Source of the DNA: Parvibaculum sp.
GTDB lineage: Bacteria > Pseudomonadota > Alphaproteobacteria > Parvibaculales > Parvibaculaceae
Assembly (NCBI RefSeq): GCF_019635935.1
Contig: NZ_JAHBYN010000001.1
Location: forward strand, 3,524,307 to 3,588,306
Direction of reading: 5' to 3'
DNA: 64,000 nucleotides
Part shown: positions 8,922 through 17,706 of the stretch, one piece after another
Numbering within the stretch: position 1 is the stretch's first letter
Layout: the number at the start of each line of letters is the position of its first letter
Notes under the pieces: model-generated
The model's database searches: none
Told to the model about the DNA's origin: nothing
What the model saw: the letters and a program-made list of their open reading frames with translations, nothing else
Translations under genes and position numbers: made by a program

Positions 8922-9782
8922 ATGGCGGCGAGCGGCGGCGAGACGAAGGCAAAGACATTTCTGGCAATGCATCGGCAGGGCCCCGGCTTCATCATGCCCA
9001 ATGCATGGGACTCCGGGAGCGCGCTCATTCTGGCCGCAGCGGGCTTCAAGGCCATCGGCACCACCAGCGCAGGCATCGCCTTTTCGCTCGGCAAGCAGGA
9101 CTATCAGGTTTCGGACGCGGCATTCGGCGTCGCACGCGACGAAATGTTTGCCCGCATGCGTGAAATTGCCGAAGCCTCGCCTCTGCCGGTCAATGGCGAC
9201 CTCGAAGCGGGTTTCGGCGACAGCCCGGAAGCAGTCGCCGAAACCATCACGATGGCGATCGAGGCAGGGCTCGCGGGTGGCAATATCGAGGACAAGAAGC
9301 CGCTGGAACCTGTCCTCTACGACGAAACGCTGGCGGTCGAGCGCATCGCCGCCGCCCGCACAGCGATTGCAAGACGCAACAGCGCCTTCGTACTGACGGC
9401 GCGCACCGACATTTTCCAGCGCGGCACGCCCGATGCGCTCGATCTTGCGGTCGCGCGCGCCAATCGCTTCATCGAGGCGGGTGCCGATTGCGTCTTTCTG
9501 CCGGGCGTCGCCGACATCGCCACGATGAAAATTCTGGTTCGCGAAATCGCCGGTCCCATCAACATTGTCGCCGGCCTCACAAGCAACGAAGGCAACGCCT
9601 TCGACATGATCGAAGCCGGCATCCGCCGCATCAGCCTCGGCGGCTCCATCGCGCGCTCGACCCTGGGCTTCATTCGTCAATGCGCGCGCGAACTGCACGA
9701 ACACGGCACCTTCGATTTCGCCGCCGGGCAAATGCCGCAGCCCGAGCTCAACGCACTCTTCGCCGCCGCGCGTAAACGCTGA
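8922..9782 (+). CDS. Isocitrate lyase / PEP mutase family protein
   Basis: 286 aa with a TIM-barrel of the ICL/PEPM superfamily. The N-terminal region has IMPNAWDSGSA, the metal-binding acid region NGDLEAGFGD, and NIEDKK downstream. The catalytic-Cys KKCGH loop of true isocitrate lyase is absent, so it is closer to the PEP mutase, oxaloacetase and carboxyvinyl-phosphonate groups often annotated in this way. ATG 8922 is preceded by GGAGGAAG. Upstream in-frame codons from 8871 would cover the RBS. Divergent LysR neighbour. Confidence 0.82.
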   Translation: MAASGGETKAKTFLAMHRQGPGFIMPNAWDSGSALILAAAGFKAIGTTSAGIAFSLGKQDYQVSDAAFGVARDEMFARMREIAEASPLPVNGDLEAGFGDSPEAVAETITMAIEAGLAGGNIEDKKPLEPVLYDETLAVERIAAARTAIARRNSAFVLTARTDIFQRGTPDALDLAVARANRFIEAGADCVFLPGVADIATMKILVREIAGPINIVAGLTSNEGNAFDMIEAGIRRISLGGSIARSTLGFIRQCARELHEHGTFDFAAGQMPQPELNALFAAARKR

Positions 9783-9814
9783 AGTCCTTCACCCTCGCAC
9801 GAAAGAGCCGTTTC

Positions 9815-10168
9815 ATGACCCGATCGACCGGCGTCGCCCGCGTGGCGCGCACTCCAAAGCCGCCATACTATGCCGTCACGACCACCACCGAACTCGGCCC
9901 CGGCTTCGACGAAGCCGCCTACTTCAAACTTGCCACCGAGCTTTACGGCCGTGCCGGCGAGATCGGCGGCTTTCTCGGCCTCGAAGCCTTCTTCCAGGAC
10001 GGTGCCTCGGTCGCGATCACTTATTGGGAGAGCCTCGAGGCGATCCAGCGCTGGCGCGACGACCCCCACCACATGGCCGCGAAGCACAAGGCAAAGACCC
10101 TCTGGTTCGGCCCCACCATTACCCGCATCGCCCGCGTCGAGCGGGATTACGGCTTCAATCTGGAGTAG
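9815..10168 (+). CDS. ABM-like (antibiotic biosynthesis monooxygenase superfamily) protein
   Basis: 117 aa, a single ferredoxin-like alpha+beta domain with the typical end-of-domain sequence AITYWESLEAIQRWRDDPHH seen in YqjZ/ABM-type proteins. It follows the ICL/PEPM-like gene by 32 bp on the same strand and may share its message. No catalytic role can be assigned from sequence alone. Confidence 0.7.
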   Translation: MTRSTGVARVARTPKPPYYAVTTTTELGPGFDEAAYFKLATELYGRAGEIGGFLGLEAFFQDGASVAITYWESLEAIQRWRDDPHHMAAKHKAKTLWFGPTITRIARVERDYGFNLE

Positions 10169-10226
10169 GGCGGGGACGCCGTAATCGTCCGCTTTCCCGA
10201 CGCAATCGCATGGCTATAGTGACGCC

Positions 10227-11726
10227 ATGCACGATTCGTCTTCGGTCCTTCTCACCACCGCCGAGATGGCACGCGCCGATGCGCTGACCATAGCGCGCGG
10301 CCGGCCCGGATCGGTCCTTATGGAAAACGCCGGCCGTGCGGTCGCCGAAGCCGTCGCCGCGCGTTTTCCGCAAGGCCCGGTCGCGGTGCTTTGCGGTCCC
10401 GGCAACAATGGCGGCGATGGCTTTGTCGCGGCGCGGTTGCTGGCAGAACTCGGCTGGCCGGTAACGCTCTTTCTTCTCGGCGCGCGCGAAAACCTGAAAG
10501 GCGACGCTGCCCAGGCCGCTGCCCGCTGGCCCGGCCCCGTCCTTTCGCTCACCGCCGATGCGGCGGACAAGGCGTCTCTGGTCGTTGACGCAATTTTCGG
10601 TGCCGGCCTCGCCCGCGACGTCGAGGGCGTAGTCGCCGAACTGATCGCCCGCGTCGCGCAGTCGGGCGTCCCCGTCGTCTCGGTCGACGTTCCATCCGGT
10701 CTCGACGGCGACAGCGGCGCGCCCCGAGGCGCGGCGTTCAAGGCGGCGCTCACCGTCACCTTCTTCCGCCTGAAACCCGGCCACCTGCTGCTTCCGGGCC
10801 GACTTCTCTGCGGCGAGCTGAAAGTCGCCGACATCGGCATTCCTTCCGACGTCCTCGAAGAGATCGCGCCGCAAACCTTCATCGACCATCCGCCGCTCTG
10901 GGCGGCAAGCTTCCCGCGGCCGGCGATCGACGGTCACAAATACACGCGCGGCCATGCCGTCGTCGTCTCTGGCGGCGCGGCGCATACCGGCGCGGCGCGT
11001 CTTGCGGCGCGCGGCGCCTTGCGGGCAGGGGCGGGCCTCGTGACGGTCGCGACGCCGCCCTCGGCGCTGCTCGTCAATGCCGCACACCTGACCGCCATCA
11101 TGCTGGCGCCCTTCGACGGCGCTGACGGGTTGACGAAAATTCTCGAGGACAAGCGCAAGAACGCGCTTCTGATCGGCCCCGGCGCGGGGGTCGGCGCGGA
11201 AACGCGCGAAAACGTGCTGGCGGCGCTGCTGTCCGGCGCCGCCATCGTGCTCGACGCCGACGCGCTGACCTCCTTTGCCGAAATCCCGCGCGACCTCTTC
11301 GTCGCCATCAAGGGCTACTTCGCCGGTCCCGTCGTGCTCACGCCGCATGAAGGCGAATTCGCGCGCCTCTTCCCGGCGCTGGCAGCTTCCGGCGAAAGCA
11401 AACTCGTCCGCGCCCGCCGTGCCGCCGCCGAAGCCGGAGCCGTGATGCTGCTCAAGGGACCGGACACCGTCATCGCCGCGCCGGACGGCCGCGCCGCCAT
11501 CGTCATCAACGCCGGGCCGGAGCTTGCCACCGCCGGTTCGGGTGATGTGCTCGGCGGCATCGTCCTTGGACTTCTGGCACAGGGCATGCCGCCCTTTGAA
11601 GCCGCGGCGGCGGCGGCCTGGCTTCATGGCGAGGCCGGCGCCGCCTTCGGTCCGGGCCTGATCGCCGAAGACCTCCCTGAAATGCTCCCGGCCGTCCTGC
11701 GTGACCTGCCCTCGCAATTCGGTTGA
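10227..11726 (+). CDS. nnr: Bifunctional NAD(P)H-hydrate epimerase / ADP-dependent dehydratase
   Basis: 499 aa repair enzyme for hydrated NADH and NADPH. The N-terminal YjeF epimerase domain (about 1-210) has CGPGNNGGDGFVAAR and VDAIFGAGL. The C-terminal ribokinase-like dehydratase domain (about 220-495) has LIGPGAGVG, TPHEGEFARL and the phosphate loop region NAGPELATAGSGDVLGG. Both halves are complete, giving the usual fused bacterial form. Transcribed toward tRNA-Leu. In many alphaproteobacteria nnr lies near glnB; here they are about 7 kb apart. Confidence 0.95.
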   Translation: MHDSSSVLLTTAEMARADALTIARGRPGSVLMENAGRAVAEAVAARFPQGPVAVLCGPGNNGGDGFVAARLLAELGWPVTLFLLGARENLKGDAAQAAARWPGPVLSLTADAADKASLVVDAIFGAGLARDVEGVVAELIARVAQSGVPVVSVDVPSGLDGDSGAPRGAAFKAALTVTFFRLKPGHLLLPGRLLCGELKVADIGIPSDVLEEIAPQTFIDHPPLWAASFPRPAIDGHKYTRGHAVVVSGGAAHTGAARLAARGALRAGAGLVTVATPPSALLVNAAHLTAIMLAPFDGADGLTKILEDKRKNALLIGPGAGVGAETRENVLAALLSGAAIVLDADALTSFAEIPRDLFVAIKGYFAGPVVLTPHEGEFARLFPALAASGESKLVRARRAAAEAGAVMLLKGPDTVIAAPDGRAAIVINAGPELATAGSGDVLGGIVLGLLAQGMPPFEAAAAAAWLHGEAGAAFGPGLIAEDLPEMLPAVLRDLPSQFG

Positions 11727-11835
11727 AGCCGAAAGGGCCTATGCTCTTTTGCTAGCAATCGCCCAAACCCCTTGATATAGAGAGCGCCAAATTGGGGAGC
11801 GGCTGGCTCTTGTCGGGCCTCGTCGTCGGCCCATG

Positions 11836-11920
<85 letters not shown>

Positions 11921-11954
11921 GACCGAAACCCCTTTAAATACAATGGATTGGAAG

Positions 11955-13424
11955 ATGCAGGTCACGGTCACCAACACGGACGGTCTGAAGCGCGAATTGA
12001 AGATTCAGGTTCCCGCGCAGGATCTCGAAGCCCGCCTCGGCGCCAAGCTCGAGGAAATGAAAAACCAGGTTCGCCTCAAGGGCTTCCGCCCCGGCAAGGT
12101 GCCGGTCAGCCATCTGCGCAAGACCTTCGGCAAGCAGGTCATGGGCGAGATCATCCAGGAGACCGTCGGCGAGTCGAGCCAGAAGGCGCTGGCCGATGAA
12201 GCGCTTCGGCCGGCCTTCCAGCCGTCGATCGATCTCGAGGGCGAAATCGAGCAGGTGATGGACGGCAAGGCCGACCTCACCTTCAAGATGAGCTTCGAAG
12301 TCGTGCCGGCCTTCGAACTGGCAGACTTTTCAAAGGTTTCCATCGAACGCCTCGTTGCCGAGGTGAAGGACGCAGACATCGACGAGGCGCTGAAGCGGCT
12401 CGCCGAAAACCAGAAGAATTTCGAAGCGCGCGAAGAAGGCGCCAAGGCGGAAAACGGCGATCTGCTGACCGTCGATTTCGTCGGCAAGATCGACGATGTC
12501 GCCTTCGAGGGCGGCTCTGCCGAAGACGCCAGTCTCGAACTTGGCTCCGGCCGCTTCATCCCCGGTTTCGAGGAACAACTTGTCGGCGCCAAGGCTGGCG
12601 AGGACAGGACCGTCAAGGTTGCCTTCCCGGCCGATTACGGTGCCGAACACCTTGCCGGCAAGGACGCCGTCTTCGAGGTGAAGGTGAAGGAAGTGAAGGC
12701 GCCTGCCGAGGTGTCGATCGACGACGAGCTCGCCAAGCGCTTCGGCTTCGACGAACTCGCCAAGCTGCGCGAGGCGCTCGCCGACCAGATCAAGAACGAC
12801 TACACGCGCATGTCGCGCATGCACCTGAAGCGCGCCATGCTCGACAAGCTCGACGAGCTACACGATTTCGAATTGCCGCCCTCGATGGTCGAGCAGGAAT
12901 TCGAGCAGATCTGGAAGCAGTTCGAGCACGAGCTCAGCCACCAGAGCAAGACGGCCGCCGATCTCGACGAACCCGAGGAAGAGGTGAAGGCCGAATACCG
13001 CAAGATCGCCGAGCGCCGCGTCCGCCTCGGCCTGCTGCTGGCCGAAGTCGGCGAAAAGAACAACATCTCCGTCACCGAGCAGGAGCTGAACCAGGCGCTC
13101 GCCGAGCGTGCTCGCCAGTTCCCCGGCCAGGAGCGCCAGCTTTATCAATTCTACCAGCAGAACCCGCAAGCCGTGCAGGAACTGCGCGCCCCGATCTTCG
13201 AGGACAAGGTCGTCGACTTCATCGCCGAACTGGCCGATGTGAAGGACAAGGCCGTCGACCGCGAGACGCTTTTTGCCGATCCCGAAGCGGAAGAGCACGT
13301 CCACGACGAGAATTGCGACCATGATCACGACCACGATCATGGCGATGCGAAGCCGGCAAAGAAGGCCGCCGCCAAAAAGCCCGCCGCCAAGAAGCCGGCG
13401 GCGAAGAAAAAGAAGGAAGACTGA
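11955..13424 (+). CDS. tig: Trigger factor (ribosome-associated chaperone, PPIase)
   Basis: Binds ribosomal protein L23 at the exit tunnel and folds nascent chains. N-terminal ribosome-binding domain with the GFRPGKVPV signature (family form GFRxGKxP), FKBP-type PPIase domain around GDLLTVDFVGKIDD, and a C-terminal helical arm domain. ATG 11955 (MQVTVTNTDGLKR) was chosen by the family N-terminus; an in-frame ATG 12 nt upstream exists. At 489 aa it is longer than the 432-aa E. coli protein. The excess is an odd C-terminal tail with alternating His-Asp (DHDHDHDHG) then Lys/Ala/Pro repeats. Confidence 0.97.
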   Translation: MQVTVTNTDGLKRELKIQVPAQDLEARLGAKLEEMKNQVRLKGFRPGKVPVSHLRKTFGKQVMGEIIQETVGESSQKALADEALRPAFQPSIDLEGEIEQVMDGKADLTFKMSFEVVPAFELADFSKVSIERLVAEVKDADIDEALKRLAENQKNFEAREEGAKAENGDLLTVDFVGKIDDVAFEGGSAEDASLELGSGRFIPGFEEQLVGAKAGEDRTVKVAFPADYGAEHLAGKDAVFEVKVKEVKAPAEVSIDDELAKRFGFDELAKLREALADQIKNDYTRMSRMHLKRAMLDKLDELHDFELPPSMVEQEFEQIWKQFEHELSHQSKTAADLDEPEEEVKAEYRKIAERRVRLGLLLAEVGEKNNISVTEQELNQALAERARQFPGQERQLYQFYQQNPQAVQELRAPIFEDKVVDFIAELADVKDKAVDRETLFADPEAEEHVHDENCDHDHDHDHGDAKPAKKAAAKKPAAKKPAAKKKKED

Positions 13425-13445
13425 CGCGCTCGAAGCGCTGACGGC

Positions 13446-13474
13446 AAAGGCCCGGAGCAACCCTCCGGGCCTTT
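13446..13474 (+). terminator. Rho-independent terminator after tig
   Basis: A perfect 11-bp stem (AAAGGCCCGGA/TCCGGGCCTTT) with a 7-nt loop, starting 22 nt past the tig stop codon. The trailing T-tract is short. Confidence 0.75.
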
Positions 13475-13712
13475 CGCATTTCGCTCTCACAATTCGGCCA
13501 CAATTGGCAGCCGGCGCATTAAGAATTTGTTAGCAAAAAACTTTGCCGGCGGCCCAATTACCTGTTGCGCGGACTCAGCGATACCTATATCTCCGCGCAT
13601 CACAAGACGCACACGCACGTGCCGCTGGCCCCTGGCAGGTTTATGCAACGACGGAAGCGTCCTTTTTGGATCACGCCGGTCTGAGTACCGGGTCTGAAAA
13701 AGGGTGTTGACG

Positions 13713-15011
13713 ATGTTCGCCTCCGAGCAGGGCCGCCGTGCCCGTTCTCGCATCTCCGCAAAGACAATCGCGAAGTCCGTTCCGTCCACGAAGACGGCGA
13801 AGGGCCGCAAGCCGCGCCTGCGCCTCGTGCCGCAGGCGGCCGAGCTGCCGTCGGATCGCGGCGGCCTGCCGCCCAAGATCGCGCGCTACATCGCGACAGC
13901 CGAATTGCCGTCGCCCTGCCTGATCGTCGATGTCGATATCGTCGCCCACAACTTCGAGGAGCTGGCGCGCTCGCTCCCCGAGGCGCGCATCTTCTATGCG
14001 GTGAAGGCCAACCCGGCCGACGAGATCGTCGCGCGGCTGGCCCGTCTCGGCTCGGCCTTCGACACCGCCAGCATGGGCGAGATCGACCTCTGCCTGTCGC
14101 ATGGCGTCTCGCCGGACCGTCTCTCCTTCGGCAACACGATCAAGAAGGAACGCGACATCGCCGAGGCTTATGGAAAAGGCGTGCGCATGTTCGCTTTCGA
14201 CAGCGAGCCCGAGCTCGAAAAGATCGCCCGCGTCGCACCGGGATCGAAAGTCTATTGCCGTGTGCTGATGGAATGCGAAGGCGCCGAGTGGCCGCTGTCG
14301 CGCAAGTTCGGCTGCGAGCCGGCGATGGCGGTCGATCTGCTGGCGCGCGCCAAGGCGCTTGGCCTCGACGCCTATGGCATTTCCTTCCATGTCGGCTCGC
14401 AACAGACCGACCTCACGCAATATGACAAGGCGCTCGAACTCTCGGTCTCGCTGTTCCGCGCGCTCGAGGCGCGTGGCGTGACACTGCGCATGGTCAACAT
14501 GGGCGGCGGCTTCCCGTCGCGCTACCGTACCGACGTGCCCTCGATCCCGGCCTATGGTGCGGCGATCCGCGAGGCGCTGGACCGCCACTTCGGCGACAAC
14601 CAGCCCGAAGTGATCGTGGAGCCCGGCCGCGGCGTCGTTGGCGATGCCGGCGTCATCCAGGCCGAAGTCGTCCTCGTTTCGGAAAAGGGCGGCGACGATG
14701 CCCGACGATGGGTCTATCTCGATGCCGGTAAGTTCCACGGCCTTGCCGAAACCATGGACGAGGCGATCAAGTATCGCCTGTTGACCTCGCGCGACGCGGC
14801 GGCCGAAAATGGCGGCGAAACCTCGCCCGTCGTCCTTGCCGGACCGACCTGCGACAGCGCCGACATTCTCTACGAAAAGACCGATTACCGGCTGCCGACG
14901 GCGCTGGCCGCCGGCGACAAGGTCTGGATTCTGGCCACGGGCGCCTACACGACCACCTATTCGGCGGTCGGTTTCAACGGCTTCCCGCCGCTCGCCAGCG
15001 TCTGCATCTGA
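13713..15011 (+). CDS. Ornithine (or lysine/ornithine) decarboxylase, group IV
   Basis: PLP-dependent decarboxylase of the eukaryote-like alanine-racemase fold, making putrescine (polyamine pathway). Visible motifs are YAVKANP with the PLP Lys about residue 98, FHVGSQ, NMGGGFP, EPGRG and the dimer-interface CDSAD Cys, ending with TYSAVGFNGF. Length is 432 aa against about 375-380 for alphaproteobacterial relatives. The surplus is a basic, low-complexity N-terminus (about residues 1-50, rich in K, R, S) before the conserved barrel begins. AGGG precedes ATG 13713. It sits between tig and clpP, which are usually adjacent. Confidence 0.9.
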   Translation: MFASEQGRRARSRISAKTIAKSVPSTKTAKGRKPRLRLVPQAAELPSDRGGLPPKIARYIATAELPSPCLIVDVDIVAHNFEELARSLPEARIFYAVKANPADEIVARLARLGSAFDTASMGEIDLCLSHGVSPDRLSFGNTIKKERDIAEAYGKGVRMFAFDSEPELEKIARVAPGSKVYCRVLMECEGAEWPLSRKFGCEPAMAVDLLARAKALGLDAYGISFHVGSQQTDLTQYDKALELSVSLFRALEARGVTLRMVNMGGGFPSRYRTDVPSIPAYGAAIREALDRHFGDNQPEVIVEPGRGVVGDAGVIQAEVVLVSEKGGDDARRWVYLDAGKFHGLAETMDEAIKYRLLTSRDAAAENGGETSPVVLAGPTCDSADILYEKTDYRLPTALAAGDKVWILATGAYTTTYSAVGFNGFPPLASVCI

Positions 15012-15049
15012 GGAATGGGCGGCCATGGCTGCCTGACGTAGCGGCAAAA

Positions 15050-15070
15050 GCCCCCTATGTCGCAGGGGGC
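15050..15070. terminator. Stem-loop after the ornithine decarboxylase gene
   Basis: GCCCCCT/AGGGGGC, a 7-bp stem with a 7-nt loop, 39 nt past the stop. There is no clear T-tract, so it may be a weak terminator or a 3'-end stabiliser. Confidence 0.35.
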
Positions 15071-15225
15071 GAAATAGGCCGTAACTGATCTTATATTCCT
15101 CTTGCGGTAGAGTTCTGAACCGTCCATTTACCGAATCGGGTTATCCCGGCATGAGGCGGGAGGCGAGCCGCATTGCGCCTCGAACCATCTCAGTGCCGGA
15201 AACGGGCCGACGCTCAGGAGAGAGA

Positions 15226-15858
15226 ATGAAAGACCCCATCGAAACCTACATGAACCTCGTGCCGATGGTGGTCGAACAGACCAATCGCGGCGAGCGCGCC
15301 TACGACATTTTCTCGCGCTTGCTGAAGGAGCACATCATTTTCGTCGCCGGTCCGGTCGAAGACGGCATGGCGATGCTGGTGACCGCGCAGCTTCTCTTCC
15401 TTGAAGCCGAGAACCCGAAAAAAGAAATCTCGATGTACATCAATTCGCCGGGTGGCATCGTCACGTCGGGTCTGGCGATCTACGACACGATGCAGCATGT
15501 GCGCCCGCCGATTTCGACCGTGTGTATGGGGCAGGCGGCGTCGATGGGCTCGCTCCTGTTGGCGGCGGGCGAAAAGGGTTCGCGCTTTGCGCTGCCCAAC
15601 GCGCGCATCATGGTTCACCAGCCGTCGGGCGGTTTCCAGGGTCAGGCGACCGACATCGAAATTCATGCCCGCGAGACGATCGCGATTCGCGAACGTCTGA
15701 ACAACATCTATGTGAAGCACACCGGCCAGAGCCTGAAGGCGGTCGAGGATGCGCTGGAACGCGACAATTTCATGAGCCCGGAGCGCGCCCTCGAATTCGG
15801 CATTATCGACCATGTCGGTGTGGTGCGCGGGCCGCAGGACGACGCCAAAAAGGCTTGA
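15226..15858 (+). CDS. clpP: ATP-dependent Clp protease proteolytic subunit
   Basis: 210 aa serine peptidase forming the tetradecameric chamber that works with ClpX and ClpA. The catalytic triad is seen as Ser106 (GQAASMGS), His131 (MVHQPSGG) and Asp180 (ERDNF), each offset by +9 from the E. coli numbering. The oxyanion segment [11 protein letters not shown] is intact. ATG 15226 has RBS GGAGAGA; an upstream in-frame start at 15151 would add 25 non-conserved residues. Followed by clpX after 328 bp. Confidence 0.98.
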   Translation: MKDPIETYMNLVPMVVEQTNRGERAYDIFSRLLKEHIIFVAGPVEDGMAMLVTAQLLFLEAENPKKEISMYINSPGGIVTSGLAIYDTMQHVRPPISTVCMGQAASMGSLLLAAGEKGSRFALPNARIMVHQPSGGFQGQATDIEIHARETIAIRERLNNIYVKHTGQSLKAVEDALERDNFMSPERALEFGIIDHVGVVRGPQDDAKKA

Positions 15859-16186
15859 ATCAAACGCTTTTCGAGCGGGCGGCCGCTCGGGCCGCCAATG
15901 CGGCCCTGCCGATTTCGGCGACAAATGCACGAGAATCGGGCCCTTTGAAAGCCGTGCTGCCGCGACGGAAACGCAGCGTCCGGCCGTTATGGAGGGTAAT
16001 GAAATGTTGATCCCTCAAGGAATAACATGCTCGTATGTCCGCAAGATGACCGGCAAGGCATCCGAATTTCGCGCCAAGGCGTACAAGGATTACGGGCAAC
16101 TTGATCGGGTATCGGAAGGCAGGCACGGTTGGTGCAGGGGTAGTGAGCGAGACCCGAACCGGCTTGCGGGTTACTAAGGAGTTTTT
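15859..16186 (+). other. clpP-clpX intergenic region (328 bp)
   Basis: No confident gene. A 57-codon frame at 16004-16177 has a good RBS (GGAGGG, 7 nt spacing) but low GC at third codon positions, unlike its neighbours, and no recognisable product; it may be chance. The region probably holds the clpX promoter and leader, ending in AAGGAG before ATG 16187. I could not pick a convincing -35/-10 pair. Confidence 0.4.
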
Positions 16187-17452
16187 ATGAGCAAGGTGAG
16201 CGGCGGCGACTCCAAGAACACGCTCTACTGTTCCTTCTGCGGCAAGAGCCAGCATGAGGTCAGGAAGCTGATTGCGGGACCGACCGTCTTTATCTGCGAC
16301 GAATGCGTCGAACTCTGCATGGACATCATCCGCGAGGAAAACAAGAGCTCGCTGGTGAAGTCGCGTGACGGTGTTCCCTCGCCGCAGGAAATCTGCGGTG
16401 TGCTGGACGATTATGTGATCGGCCAGCAGCATGCCAAGCGCGTCTTGTCGGTGGCCGTCCACAACCACTACAAGCGTCTCAATCACGCCGCCAAGAACAA
16501 CGACGTCGAGCTTGCGAAGTCGAACATCCTGCTGATCGGTCCGACCGGTTGCGGCAAGACGCTGCTCGCGCAGACGCTCGCCCGCATCCTCGATGTGCCG
16601 TTCACGATGGCCGATGCGACGACGCTGACGGAAGCCGGCTATGTCGGCGAGGACGTCGAGAACATCATCCTGAAGCTGCTGCAGTCGGCCGACTACAATG
16701 TCGAACGCGCCCAGCGCGGCATCGTCTATATCGACGAGGTCGACAAGATCAGCCGCAAATCCGACAACCCGTCGATCACGCGCGACGTGTCGGGCGAAGG
16801 CGTGCAGCAGGCATTGCTGAAGATCATGGAAGGCACGGTTGCCTCCGTGCCGCCGCAGGGCGGGCGCAAGCATCCGCAGCAGGAATTCCTGCAGGTCGAC
16901 ACGACCAACATCCTCTTCATCTGCGGCGGCGCGTTCGCGGGTCTCGAAAAGATCATCGGTCAACGCGGCAAGGGCGCCGGCATCGGCTTCAGCGCCAAGG
17001 TTCAGTCGGTCGAGGACCGTCGCACCGGCGAGATCCTGAAGGATCTGGAGCCCGAGGATCTGCTGAAGTTCGGCCTGATCCCCGAATTCGTCGGCCGTAT
17101 GCCGGTTCTGGCGACGCTGGAGGATCTCGACGAGGAAGCGCTCGTCACCATTCTGACCCAGCCGAAAAACGCGTTGGTGAAGCAGTATGAGCGCCTGTTC
17201 GAGATGGAGAATGTGCGTCTGACCTTCTCCGAGGAGGCGCTTCGCTCCATCGCCCGCAAGGCGATCGACCGCAAGACCGGCGCGCGTGGATTGCGCTCAA
17301 TCCTCGAAGCGATCCTGCTCGATACGATGTTCGAACTGCCGACGCTCGAGGGCGTCGAGGAGGTCGTCATCAGTGGCGAGGTGGTCGAAGGCAAGGCGCG
17401 CCCGCTCTACATCTATGCGGAACGGCAGGGCGACGTCGGCACCAGCGCCTGA
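16187..17452 (+). CDS. clpX: ATP-dependent Clp protease ATP-binding subunit ClpX
   Basis: 421 aa AAA+ unfoldase that feeds tagged proteins to ClpP. N-terminal C4 zinc-binding domain with Cys15, 18, 37 and 40. Walker A GPTGCGKT at 118-125, Walker [10 protein letters not shown], the pore loop region YVGEDVEN, sensor segments and the ClpP-binding IGF-like tripeptide in [19 protein letters not shown]. Full family length and no anomalies. Confidence 0.98.
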   Translation: MSKVSGGDSKNTLYCSFCGKSQHEVRKLIAGPTVFICDECVELCMDIIREENKSSLVKSRDGVPSPQEICGVLDDYVIGQQHAKRVLSVAVHNHYKRLNHAAKNNDVELAKSNILLIGPTGCGKTLLAQTLARILDVPFTMADATTLTEAGYVGEDVENIILKLLQSADYNVERAQRGIVYIDEVDKISRKSDNPSITRDVSGEGVQQALLKIMEGTVASVPPQGGRKHPQQEFLQVDTTNILFICGGAFAGLEKIIGQRGKGAGIGFSAKVQSVEDRRTGEILKDLEPEDLLKFGLIPEFVGRMPVLATLEDLDEEALVTILTQPKNALVKQYERLFEMENVRLTFSEEALRSIARKAIDRKTGARGLRSILEAILLDTMFELPTLEGVEEVVISGEVVEGKARPLYIYAERQGDVGTSA

Positions 17453-17489
17453 CGGGCTGAAAACCTGCATTTTTCATGCATCGGCAAGT

Positions 17490-17528
17490 GGCCTTGAAAG
17501 CGCGGTCTTTCAGGGCCATTTTCCTTTT
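17490..17528 (+). terminator. Rho-independent terminator after clpX
   Basis: GGCCTTGAAAG and CTTTCAGGGCC form an 11-bp stem (one G-T wobble) with a 6-nt loop, followed by ATTTTCCTTTT. It separates clpX from lon transcription. Confidence 0.8.
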
Positions 17529-17706
17529 AACCGAAGGCCCCCGGCGCTGATCCAGGCCGGGGACCGGAAACGCCCGAATTCCGGGCGGCGCCCGCGAATC
17601 CCGCTATTCTGGCCCTCATACGGCCATCAGCATTCATTCAGAATCGGATGCTAGGCTGGAGTTTCGCTGCGGGCGGCAGTCGAGTCAGGTAAAGGCAGGA
17701 AGTAAC

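Noticed and set aside
15071..15225. Heat-shock (sigma-32) promoter before clpP
   Set aside because: No pair of boxes close enough to the consensus was found by eye; the same search before clpX and lon also failed.
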